The position numbers and the translations under genes are program-made. Below, one piece after another: positions 11,823 to 22,449 of a DNA stretch of 64,000 bases; position 1 is the stretch's first letter, and each line of letters starts with the position of its first letter. A model generated the notes under the pieces. It saw only the letters and a program-made list of their open reading frames with translations, searched no databases and was not told the origin of the DNA. Source of the DNA: Geosiphon pyriformis (lineage: Eukaryota; Glomeromycota; Glomeromycetes; Archaeosporales; Geosiphonaceae); the NCBI GenBank assembly GCA_016748015.1, contig JAAOMT010000299.1:848180-912179 (forward strand). Direction: 5' to 3'.

Positions 11823-12726
11823 TGTTATAAGTAATTATTTGAAGTCTTAAATCAAATAACAAAACCTGTAACTTGGTGCTCAGAAGCTATTCATGATGAT
11901 GGTAATCTGAAGATATTGTTATCTGAAGGTTTTGGTTGAGTCCTTTGTATAATAGACAGAAATTCAATAGTTGTTTATCTATAGCTTCTCAGAATTGCAA
12001 TTCTGTCAATTTCTTTCTTCAGCTTGATGGCTGGTACTCCTCTGGTAAGTAATCCGTAATTTTTTTACATGCTTTATCTACTTGCAGAGATCTTTTACCA
12101 GGCAATTCTTGATGTCAATAATTTAGCACTTTAATTTTTTTAATCAATTAGTACACAACAATAAAAAAATAACAAAAAGAAAATAAAAAAAATAAAAGAA
12201 AATAAAAAAATAAGCCAAGACAATAAAAGTTAGTATTCTATTAATAGCCATAATCAAGAGCCATAATTAAGAGCTATTGTTTTAGTGTGGTTAAGTATCA
12301 ATTACTATCAACATAAAATGTTGATAGTAAAGAGTGGATTTGAGATAATAAATAATTATTTATTAATAGTTGTGATGTGGAAGGTTGTTTAGATCAAATC
12401 TAAACTGAGAGGTCTGTTTTTTTTCTTTTAATGCTACTACTATATATACATAATTGATGTTTTATGAAATCACTCATATTTTCGAGTAATGTGCTATGAT
12501 TTCTTGAGCAATGCTCATATTGCTGAGCAATGTGCCCTAATTTTCTAATATTGGTCTACATTGCTGAGCAATATGCCATGATTTCTGATATTGCTCTACA
12601 TTGCTGAGCAGTGTGTCATGATTTCTGACATTGCTCCACATTGCTGAGCAATATACTTACGTGCTAACTATTACTCTCTTATTGGTCTACTATTTTTTTT
12701 ATATCTGTTTTCTTTTATAAGTAACA
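11823..12726 (-). repeat. 3' LTR of element B
   Basis: The 904-bp family 1 LTR reads TGTTATAAG at the left edge and CTTTTATAAGTAACA at the right edge on the plus strand. The U3 part (right side) carries the TTGCTGAGCAATG palindrome array at 12475-12660. Confidence 0.9.
12475..12662 (-). repeat. Palindrome array in the LTR of element B
   Basis: Several copies of ATTGCTGAGCAAT-like units, each an inverted repeat around GA or TC, alternate with ATGATTTCTGATATTGCTC at about 40-base spacing. The same array is present in the other B LTR, in both LTRs of A and weakly in H. Confidence 0.85.
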
Positions 12727-13964
12727 TTATTTCCTCCTTTTAATATTAAGCTCTGTCAAAATTCTTATTTTGAATTATGTCAAATACTTTTTTTTCAAGT
12801 AGTGCCTGTTTTACTTTATTCTTTATTTCTTCAATCTGTAAGTTGTTTATTTTTCCCCATTGGTTTATGGTTATAGTTTCTATATTAGAGTGTAACAGTA
12901 CTTTTGGGTAGTTTTGAAATATAGTGTGTAGTTAATAAATAGTCTTGATATGTAATTATCTCTTGATTGAAAATTTTCTTGGGTTTGTTGAGATATAACT
13001 TTTAAATATCTACTTTTTGTCCCAGTTGATAATAGCAATATGGTATTGGAAATTGGTCTATCTATTTGTTCCAATTTTTTTTGTCAGTTTTTCTGTTAGA
13101 ACTATGATAGTTATCTTTTCAAAAGTGTTCTTTATTTTCTCCACTATTCTATCTGACCAGTTTGTTGATTGTTTCTGTGGTCACTAGTATAGTGTACTTT
13201 TCTCTTTTTGTTTGGTGTTTTGATAACAGATTGTTTGGCTGTTGATGATAATTTCTATGTTTATTTGCTATTGACTTAAAGCCTAAAACAATTGTTGAGC
13301 TAAAGTGTGAATATGGTCTGGTATTTTCATTTTTCTTTGTTGCTTTTGCCATGTATATTGGGTTTTTATATACTTTTTTGGTTGTTCAATTTGACATGTA
13401 TAGTTCAATAACTATGATTGATTCCAAATCTTGTGAAATCTCATCTGGTTAAACTAGTAGTCTCTGTATTCCTAATTGTGGAATATTATTGGTAAATGGT
13501 GACATTATATGGTAATATGGTTTCAGTCAATCATTATGTGCTGTTTTGTCTAAAATTTTGTTGTTCTATCTTAATTTATAAGCTCCATTTCCTAGAATTT
13601 CTTCTATGTGAAATGGTCTGTTCTATTTGGGATCAAATTTTCCACTTCATTGTTTTTCTGCTTTGATATGATGTAGAAGTACTTTGTCTCCAATCTTGAA
13701 TTCAACTGGTTTATCTGGTAGTTGGTTATTGTGCCTTTTTTTTTGTTTTTCTTGTGACTTTTGTATGTTATTAGCTGCTCTTCATTATTTGTTTTCTAGA
13801 GTTTCCATTAAGTTGTATGTTCTTTTTAGCAATGTTTTCTGAAAATTGTTTTCAGTTATTGGTTCTATTAGATATGTGTTGACTTCTATTTTGATTGGTA
13901 ATATTGCTGTCCTATCATATATTAATTCAAATGGTATTGCTTGTGTAGTGTCTTGCTTTATTGT
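12727..13964 (-). pseudogene. Integrase end, C-terminal tail and polypurine tract of element B
   Basis: Minus-strand reading from 13964 continues the integrase cut by A (TIKQDTTQAIPFELIYDRTAILP region), then a GPY/F-like segment near 13560-13620. The tail follows with open stretches 13149-13352 and 12880-13074. The purine tract (minus-strand AAAAGGAGGAAATAA) lies at 12727-12742. Together with 24103-24720 this makes one integrase. Confidence 0.82.
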
Positions 13965-13968
13965 CCGA

Positions 13969-14826
13969 TGTTATTTATAAAGAAAACAGATATAGAAAAA
14001 ATAGTAGACTAATAGAAAAGTAGTAATTAGCATGTAAGCACATTGCTCAGCAAGGTAGAGCAATATCAGAAATCATGGCACATTGCTTAGCAATATAGAG
14101 CAATATCAGAAATTACAGCACATTGCTCAGCAATACGGAACAATGTCAAGAAAATATGGCATATTGCTTGAAAAATTATAGCACATTGCTCAAGAATATG
14201 AGCAATCTCATAGAACCAAATTATGTATATATAGTGATAGCATTAGAAGTAGAAAAGACAGATTTCTTAGCTTAGATTTCATTTAAGCAACCTTCTAATT
14301 TACAAATATCAATAAATAATTATTTGCTATCTCAATCTACTCTCCACTATCAACACTTCATGTTGATAGTAATTGATACCTAACCATACTGGAACAATAG
14401 CTCTTGATCACAGCTATTGATAGAATATTAACTTGCAATTGTTTTTGTTTATTTTCTTTTATTTTCTTTTATTTCTTTGTTTTACTAATTGATTAGAGAA
14501 TAAGTGCTAAGTTATTGACATCAAGAATAGCCTGGTAAAAGACCCCAAAAGAAGGGTATAAGATTTATATATATTAATGGATAGCTTCCCAAAAAAGCAT
14601 CTCTGTCAGATTACCAGCCACCATGCTGAGAAAGAAATTCGATGGAATTGCAATTCCGAGAGGCTACTGGAAAGACAACAATTGAATCTTTGTCCATTAT
14701 ACAAAAGACTCCACAACAAAACCTTCAGATTAACAAGACTTTCAGAAACCAACATTGATAGAGCAATTGAGCACCAAGTTACAGGTTTGTTATTTGATTA
14801 GAGACTCCAAATAAACATCTGTAACA
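13969..14826 (+). repeat. 5' LTR of element A
   Basis: The 858-bp LTR starts TGTTATTTATAAAG and ends CATCTGTAACA. A TATA-like box is at 14226-14233 and AATAAA at 14311-14316, so transcription probably starts about 280-300 bases into the LTR. The partner LTR is 877 bp; one difference is a missing repeat unit of about 19 bases in the U3 palindrome array. Confidence 0.92.
14035..14212 (+). repeat. U3 palindrome array of element A, 5' copy
   Basis: Units of GCACATTGCTCAGCAA followed by a GAGCAATATCAGAAAT-like spacer repeat about four times just upstream of the TATA-like box. CATTGCTCAGCAATG is a near-perfect inverted repeat. The position fits an enhancer or a set of protein-binding sites, which is inference. 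Confidence 0.85.
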
Positions 14827-14846
14827 TTTGGTGCTTTCTGTGAGAT
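14827..14846 (+). other. Primer binding site of element A
   Basis: TTTGGTGCTTTCTGTGAGAT follows directly after the LTR end TGTAACA. TGGTGCTTTCTGTGAG would pair with a tRNA ending in CTCACAGAAAGCACCA. I cannot name that tRNA. Confidence 0.75.
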
Positions 14847-14870
14847 ATAATCCTACAAAGAACCAGCATC

Positions 14871-16930
14871 ATCAACAATCATCCAAAAGTGGCAGAATCA
14901 AAAATCATAAGGACAAACCATTTAAGATTCGCCAAATCCTTGTTTCAACAGTACAGTCAACAATTAGGATTAAACAATAACCATTTTCTAGCAGAATTAG
15001 CCTTTAACTTCTATGTCAATAATAAAATTACAAATTGCTTAGAAGGAACAGTTAACATTAAATCAGCAAAAGAAAACTTCTATACAAAATTATTTTAACA
15101 TATTAGCTTACCAAAAAACTACAGTTTCATACCAATTATTAGGGAAATCAATCAAATCATTGAAAGATATACACAACAACAATTCCTCATCACCTATACA
15201 GACAAAGGCAAAAGAAGATTGCAAACTCCAGCAGTAACACCAATACAAATACAACCACCCAATTAGAAGAAAACCTGAATTAAATAACCTACCAATCTAT
15301 CATACCATTATATATCTAGAAGTGCCATCAACATCTCATCAACAGACATGTCCACATCAAATATGACATCAACTTTTGGACACTTTCTATTTCAAAATAA
15401 ACAAAGAAAAGCAGAGTTATTAGGACCATATGGCAATTACTTTGAAGGATTTAAATCGTAATTGCCAATGCCATCAGGATTCTGATCACTACCACCTCAA
15501 CCAGATTTTGGAAACACAAGTCTCTGGGAGATAACGAAATCAGAAAAGGAAGAAAAAAAGAAGCCAAAGATTAAGAATTTACTTACCAGAAATCAATTTC
15601 AGAAAATTCGGACATTGAAACCCCAAACTTTCAGATTCAGCAAGATTTTAATTTAGAAAATCCGGAAATCAAAACTCCAAACTTTCAAACTTCTTAAAAC
15701 CCAAACAATACAAACTCTGAAACAATTAATCAACAAAACTTACCTCCAGTAATCATCATCAATCAACCACCAATTGAACCAATTATTGAACTGACTCAAC
15801 AGCAGCCACTTCAACCATCTCAACAACCACAGCAGCCACTTTAACAGCTGCAACAACAACTTCAACAACCAAACCTAGATCCAATGGTCTATGCACCCAT
15901 AGCAAAACTCAAGAAATTCACTGGCAAAGAAGATGATGCCCAGATCTGGCTCAATAATGTTGAAAAAGCCATTACAGCCAACGGATGGAACAATACAAGA
16001 GCACTCCAAGCCATCCCCTATTTCTTACAGGATATTACCAACTTGTGGTATCAAAGTTTAGTCGCCAAATTTCAGACATTTCAGAAATTCAAAGTTGCAT
16101 TTCTGGGATATTTCAGTAATAATAACAATATTAATTGTTTAGTCAACATTTTTACCACCATCAAACAAAGAGAAAATGAAGTAGTCACTACTTACTTAGG
16201 ATGTTTTCACAGAAATCTGCACCAAATCCAGGCCATACAGGCTGATTATTTTACAGTGTCACAAATTGTAAATCAATTTATTAGAGGCCTGTACAGTAGC
16301 ATCCTCCAACAAGTGTGTCCAATGCATTTAGCAGACCTTCAAGCCGCAGTTACAAATGCCAGAGATTTTGAAGCAGCTGAACTCAAAGCTAATCATGCCC
16401 AAGCTGTTAATTTAGTAATGAATGGATCATCTGAATTGGATTCCAAATTGAAACAATTTAGTGATTCCATCAATCAGAAATTAGAGAGATACTTAGCTGA
16501 CAATCGCGCAATTTATCAACCACCACAATGATGCAATAATTCTGGAAACATGAATTGTTTCCAGAATCAATCACATCCAACATTTTTGACCAATCAACAG
16601 TGGCAGCAGGAGACGCATGCTTGTCACTATTGTGGTAAACAAGGACATTTACAGTTTGAATGCCATAAACGGCTAAGTGAATAAAGATCAGATTAGCAGT
16701 ATCAAAACTCCAATTGCTGACTACAAACTCAGAATTACATCAGTAATCAATTACCAGAACTGTATTAACCAAATTACCTACCTATGACACAACAGCCAAT
16801 CTATCAACCACCAATTTATCAGCCAACAACACCCATCAGTTATTAACTACAGCCCCAACTCATTTATCAGCTGCAGCCTCAGGTAATTTATCAGCCCCAA
16901 CAAATTCAAACACCACCATAGAACTTACCT
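14871..16930 (+). pseudogene. Gag of element A (capsid region and CCHC knuckle)
   Basis: The N-terminal part (14889-15098 and a few codons beyond) reads VAESKIIRTNHLRFAKSLFQ and is shared with B. A poorly kept middle follows. The capsid-like part is open at 15884-16531 (215 codons) and contains a typical gypsy Gag segment (IWLNNVEKAI, IPYFLQDITNLWYQ, VVTTYLGCFHRNLHQIQ, ANHAQAVNLVMN). A CCHC knuckle lies in the same frame at 16622-16663 (CHYCGKQGHLQFEC), separated from the capsid by stops. A Pro/Gln-rich linker with repeats of YQPP type runs to about 16930. Gag packages the element RNA. Confidence 0.88.
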
Positions 16931-17209
16931 CAAAATTGAATCCAAAGACTGAGATTGACCCAACAAAGCTGAAGATTATTGATGGTAGTCCATCAACCAA
17001 TCCCCAGTTTCTCAAACCAGCCATTAAGATTGCGACAACAGAATTCAGGCACTAGAAACTTCCAAAACCCAAATTTCTAGAACTATTTAAGTCTCCTGGT
17101 TATTTCAAAAGACACTCAACTTAATAACCCAGAAACCAACCAACACCCAACACTTACCAGCAACATTCTGCCAGCTACCATCACCGAGAATGAATCACTA
17201 AATGCCATC

Positions 17210-17660
17210 TTCCCATTTGAACTTGAAAAACTGTCAACCATGCCATTATTTAGTGGAGCCACTTTGGAAGAAAAACCTATTACTGCCATGTATACTGATG
17301 CCAAAGTTGATAACCACTTCATTAAACTAATCCTAGACAGTGGATTAGCCAGCAGCATTATTACAAGACAATTTATGAACCAATTAAGTCACTGAGTTGA
17401 TCACGTTGCCAGTACCAAAATCATAACCACCAATAAAGCAACCAAAACTTCCATTAATAAGATTGACAACTTTTCTATCGAAGTCAATGGTATTATTGTC
17501 TTAATCAAAATACTGGTCATAGAAGCCACCCAATATTAAGCACTCATTGGTAATGATTGACTATCCAAAACCAACATGTTGCTTGATTAGAACACGCAAG
17601 AGCTTCAAATTAGCCAGAACGGTCAGCATACACATATACCAACCACATGTGGCCATTTCA
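17210..17660 (+). pseudogene. Aspartic protease of element A
   Basis: In the Gag frame the translation reads MYTDAKVDNHFIKLILDSGL with active-site D-S-G at 17336-17344, followed by ASSIITRQFMNQL. The C-terminal half includes the QY-stop-ALIGND segment, with the same stop as element I. Retropepsin works as a dimer on the Gag-Pol precursor. Stops after HW positions (TGA) interrupt the frame. Confidence 0.85.
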
Positions 17661-17959
17661 AGACCACCAACTTGACAACCTCACTCATCGAATTTGAAGA
17701 AGAAAAAGAGAAACCTATCTAGAAAGCTTATCAAGTGTTCTGGGCCAATGAAGATCACAACAAACTACTGCCTATATTCTTCTGGGATGACAATAACAAA
17801 GGAAAACAGAAGAAGACCAAACTTATCTAAAATACTGACCAAGCCTGAAAAACTGACAACAATCAGGATGAACTAACTTGGGAGTGGAAAAAAAATAGTA
17901 ATGAAGAAAAGAGAAAAGAGAAGGAAAAGGAAACAACACCCATCAACAGTATTTATAGT

Positions 17960-18690
17960 CCATATATTTACACTTTACCATGGCCATCTGGCTATTGTCA
18001 ACCAAAATTGGTATGTGTTGATTGTGACAAGAAATTGTCATCAATGGGCATATGCTGTGGCAACAATGAGGAATACTCCACCACCACAAGATTCTACTGC
18101 TGCTCATGCATCATAGAGTGCTTTGGATGACCAAAACAACAAGGAAAGTGGAATAACCAATCTTGTCTCACATGTAGAACTATTTTACCTGATAAAGGAA
18201 TGTGAAATAACATTCCTGAGCATGGAGAAACATGCAATGAGACATATCAGTACACCATCCTGATAAACAACTGGGTATGTAAGGGAACACCAATTGACAA
18301 TGCCTGGAAAAGAGCATTGCGACAATTAGAAGGATATTCCCATAACAAACATGAACTCTGGAGAATGGCATATGCAAAAACAGAAGACACAACAACCAGT
18401 GAACTACTAGAAATAAAAAACAACCCTCTGTCTCTTTCTGAACCCAAATATGTCCAAACTTTCAATGTCTTTAGCAATATTGAAGACAATCCTGAAGAAT
18501 TCCATAAACATTATCAATGATTAGCACCCACCAGAGAAGAACAAAAACAGCATTTGAAGCAGTTGAATACTTGATTATGTCAACATTGCTTAATTCTCTG
18601 TAACTTTTAATATTGTAATGAGTGTGATCTCATTTACAATCCACCACCACGCATGATCTACACAATTTCAGAAAAAGAACCAATTAGTAG
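17960..18690 (+). pseudogene. Cys-rich module of element A, between protease and dUTPase
   Basis: Two cysteine clusters flank a linker of about 100 residues. The first cluster has CVDC (about 18017-18028), CC of GICCGNN, FYCCSCIIEC and SCLTC. The second has LCQHC, LCNF and YCNEC with a PPPRMIY ending. The spacing suggests paired zinc-binding ribbons or knuckles. Element C has the same layout (CTCYFCKTC, SCLIC, LCEEC, WCLEC), so the module is old and was selected. I do not recognise a named domain. The linker is strongly acidic and Asn-rich after the second cluster. Confidence 0.68.
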
Positions 18691-18876
18691 CTGTGTATTG
18701 GAATCGGAATCAGTTTTCAATCCCGATTCAAACTCTAACAATGATGACAATGAAAACACCAGTTTCAGCTCCACTCAATATGGCAACAAAAATATCAACA
18801 ATTCAGACTCTAATTCAAACCTTAAAATATACATTGCACTTCCTGATCTCTCTAAAGAGCAGGAATAATGAAGATA

Positions 18877-19330
18877 TCATGCCAGAATGTGCACATGATA
18901 CTGATGCAAGGTTTGATCTAAGATATTTGGGAAAAGAAGTCATCAAATTGGAACCAAATTCATGCACATGTATTGATCTCAAAATAGCTCTGGAAATTCC
19001 AGCAACAATCATAGTTCAATTAGTATCTAAAAGTAGTTTAGTGAAAAAAAGAATCAACATCAGAGGAGGAATAATTGATGTAAGATACATAGGAAATATT
19101 ATTACCATGTTACAAAATAACTTAGGAAAGGCCTATATTATAGAGCCAAATGAAAAGATAGCATAAGCAATATTCTTACCTCTGGTGAAAATAGCTCAGT
19201 TAGTTTCAGTGAAAAAAAAAAAAGAACTAGGTATGACAGCAAGAAGAATACAGGGATTTGGATTAATGGGTAAAATAGATATACCAGTTAATATGGCAGA
19301 GGAAGAGGTTATTAACAAAGGAGAAATTAT
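18877..19330 (+). pseudogene. dUTPase domain of element A
   Basis: All five trimeric-dUTPase motifs can be traced: motif 1 in FDLRYLGKE, the LKIALEIPAT strand, motif 2 in SKSSLVKKRINI, motif 3 in RGGIIDVRYIGNIITMLQNN (Asp at 19077-19079), motif 4 in EKIA-stop-AIFLPL and the C-terminal P-loop-like motif 5 in RRIQGFGLMG. The stop at 19165 (TAA for expected CAA) and changes in motif 2 mean this copy is inactive. dUTPases keep uracil out of newly made DNA. Location between protease and RT within Pol is unusual. Confidence 0.85.
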
Positions 19331-20640
19331 CTCAACCCGTCAATTAATTTCTATTCTACCATATAACCAGTATATGTTAGCCATAAAAAAGGAAGTAAAA
19401 GATCAAGCTCAATTGTTTGAAGCAGAAGCCACTATTTGTGAATCAAAAGAAATTGGACTCACTAATCTGTACATATCAGCCAAAAGCCCCAAAAACATCA
19501 AAATTCTCATCTACAACACAATGGGGAATGTCATCAAAATACTAAAAGAAACCATCATTGAGTATTTAACTACCAATGTTGAGGATCAACCACCAAACCA
19601 CATTCCAGATTTTCCACAGCTTTGTGGATATATGGACATTACATCACAAACTATCTATAAACAAAGTGAATGTTATCTGCTCCAACCAGAACAATTGGAA
19701 CAGATAAACATGAGAAATCTAGATCCACTCCAACAGATGCAACTAAGGATACTACTTAGCAATTTTAATAATATCTTTGCTAGTGAAAATGAATTTGGCC
19801 ACACCAATATCATCCAGCATCAGATTAAGACTGGAGATGTAATGCCAATTAAGCAAAGAGCATACAGAGTACCACCAGCTAGCCATGAGATCATTCATCA
19901 AGAAATCAATCAGATACTTGACAATGAGCTAATTCATTCATCAATAAGTCCATGGTCATCACCAGTGGTATTAGTCCAGAAGAAAAATGGAAAAATCCAG
20001 TTCTGTGTAGATTATCAAAAACTGAATAGAGTAACTAAAAGTGATAGTTATCCAACTTCAAAAATCCAAGAACTATTCGATGCTTTTGGAGGAAATAAAT
20101 AGTTCTCGACACTAGATTTAGATAGTGATTATTGATAAGTAGCCATGGATCCAGTTGACAAAAAAAAAACAGCATTTACCACAAGAGAAAGAAATTTTGA
20201 GTTTGAAGTTATGCCATTTGGCTTGATAAATGCACCAGCAACATTCCAATGGCTCATAGAAATTGTCTATACTGAATTACTATGGAAATCAGTAGTCATA
20301 TACTTGGATAACACCAATGTGTTTTCAAAAACATTTGATGATCATTTGCATCATCTCTAACAAGTGTTTGAAAGATTAAGAAGAGCCAGACTAAAGCTAA
20401 ATGTGACTAAATGTTTCTTTGGAAAAACTGAACTCAAGTTTTTGGAACATGTGGTAAGCAAAAATGGAATCAAAATGGATCCAGACAAAATTGAGATTGT
20501 CAAAAACTTTTCAGTACCAAATAATCTCACAGAATTAAAAGCATTCTTGAGATTTGCTGGATACTACTGCCACTTTATCAAAGACTTTTCCAAAATAGTT
20601 CAACTACTACACCAACTCTAAACAAAGAACACCAAATATG
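19331..20640 (+). pseudogene. Pre-RT linker and reverse transcriptase of element A
   Basis: The open stretch 19185-20102 continues from the dUTPase through a linker (EVKDQAQLFEAEATICESKE) into RT: PPASHEIIHQEINQIL, SPWSSPVVLVQKKNGKIQFC, VDYQKLNRVTKSDSYPTSKI. After a TAG at 20099 come FSTLDLDSDY and two stops. The frame then continues with the palm motif at 20301-20312 read as YLDN, and the thumb/connection at 20364-20621. The domain is otherwise well kept. The second catalytic Asp is Asn, as in B, H and I. Confidence 0.9.
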
Positions 20641-21110
20641 AATAGACTGAAACTCAAAAAAAAGCTTTTGATACATTGAGAAGAAAGCTTATTCAAGCCC
20701 CAGTACTGATCTATCTAAATCATAGCAAGTCATTCATAATCACAATTGATGCATCTGATCAAACATTGGGAGCAGTACTATTACAAAGAGGACCAGATAG
20801 AAGAGAGCATCCAGTAGCTTATGCCAGTAGAAGCTTAAGTCCAGTGAAAAAAAACTATAGAACTTCAGCATTGGAATACTTAGCTATCTATTGGACTGTT
20901 ATCAAATAGAAAAAATACTTGAGTCAGAAGTTTGATGTATACACTGATCACAAAGGATTGACTTTAATCCAAAAGCAAAAATTTGGAAATGATTGCTATG
21001 CCTAATAAAAAATAGAACTTTTATCATTTAATTATACAGTACATTACAAAAAAGAAAAAAAAAACAGAAATGCTGACAGCCTGTTGCAAATAAAACAAAT
21101 CTAAAAACAT
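20641..21110 (+). pseudogene. RNase H of element A
   Basis: The segment 20676-20909 reads KSFIITIDASDQTLGAVLLQ (first catalytic Asp), HPVAYASRSLSPVKKNYRTS and ALEYLAIYWTVIK, then a TAG shared with B and I. DVYTDHKGLTLIQKQ follows (another Asp). The frame is the same as RT. It degrades RNA in the RNA-DNA hybrid. Confidence 0.85.
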
Positions 21111-21299
21111 TTCAAACCAAAAATATAACAAAAGATGAATATACAAAAATACCAATAACTCTAATATTATATAAATATCCAATTGTTCAAGGAAAAATTA
21201 TTTCAAAAGGAACAAAAGAACATAAAACAACAATTAAAATATTTTATTAACCATCAAAATATACTTTATCAGAAAAACAGAAAAAATTCAGATTAACCA

Positions 21300-22440
21300 A
21301 TTAGAGTAATCACAGAACCAGAAAAAGAGACAATATTATTTAACATGTATTCAGATTCAACAGTAGGACATTTTTATAAAGAAGCAACCATGGAAAAAAT
21401 TAGGAAAAGATACTATTGGCCATTAATGTATCCAGACATTATCCAGTATGTTCAAAACTGTGATGCTTGTCAAAGAAGAGAAGGAACAAAATCCAGTGAA
21501 CTATTGAGACCAATCAAAGTGAGACAACCATTCAACCATATCAGAATTAACTTAGTCGGACCATTAACAATCACCAGTAAAGGCAACAGATATATTGCAG
21601 TAGCTATAAACTATCTCACAAAATGGCCAGAAACAAAAGCCATTCAAAGAGCAGATGCAAAATTTGTTGCCAAATTTGTCCATCAAAATTTGATATGTCG
21701 ACATAAATGTCCAAAAGAACTATTATCAGATCAAGGAACTCACTTTACAAATAGAACATTGACAGAATTAAGTCAAAGATTTGGGATAAAAAGACCATTA
21801 TCATCACCATACCATTCACAAACAAATGGGCTAGTTGAAAGATTTAACAGAATATTGTGTGAAGCAATTGCCAAAATCAGTCAAAAAAACCAGGACAAAT
21901 GGGATTTGTTTATACCATCAGTATTATTTGCTTATTAGACAATAAAGCAAGACACTACACAAGCAACACCATTTGAATTAGTATGTGATAGAACAGCAAT
22001 ATTACCAATTGAGATAGAAGTCAATACTTATCCAACAGAACCAATAACTGAAAATAATTTTCAGGAAATGTTGCTAAGAAAAACATATGACTTGATAGAA
22101 ACTCTAAAAAACAAATAATGAAGAGCAGCTGACAATATTCAAAAGTTACAAGAAAAGCAAAAAGAATGACATGATAACCAACTACCAAATAAACCAGTTG
22201 AATTCAAGATTGGAGACAAAGTACTATTACATCATACCAAAGCAGAAAAACAATAGAGTGGAAAATTTGATTTCAAATAGAACAGACCATTTCACATAGA
22301 AAAAATTTTAGGAAATAGAGCTTATAAATTAAGATGGGACAACAAAATCTTAGCCAAAGCAGCACATAGTGATCGACTGAAACAATATTACCAGATAGTA
22401 TCATTATCCACTAATAACATTCCACAACTAGGAGTACAAA
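21300..22440 (+). pseudogene. Integrase of element A with GPY/F-like end
   Basis: Open stretch 21345-21938 contains the zinc-binding HHCC region (GHFYKEAT ... NCDACQRREG), then the core. The first catalytic Asp is Asn (RINLVGPL, about 21556), while Asp in LLSDQGTHF and Glu in GLVERFN are kept. A stop at 21936 (SVLFAY-stop-TIKQD) is followed by a GPY/F-like segment (RPFHIEKILGNRAYKLR). Integrase inserts the cDNA; the family makes a 4-bp TSD. Confidence 0.9.
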
Positions 22441-22449
22441 GAATACTAG

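Noticed and set aside
3877-22130. A variant genetic code reading TAA and TAG as Gln
   Set aside because: Many stops do replace Gln, but others replace Trp or Arg (also TGA), related copies keep CAA or TGG at the same codon, and the beta-thymosin gene uses CAA and CAG for Gln and TAG as its stop.
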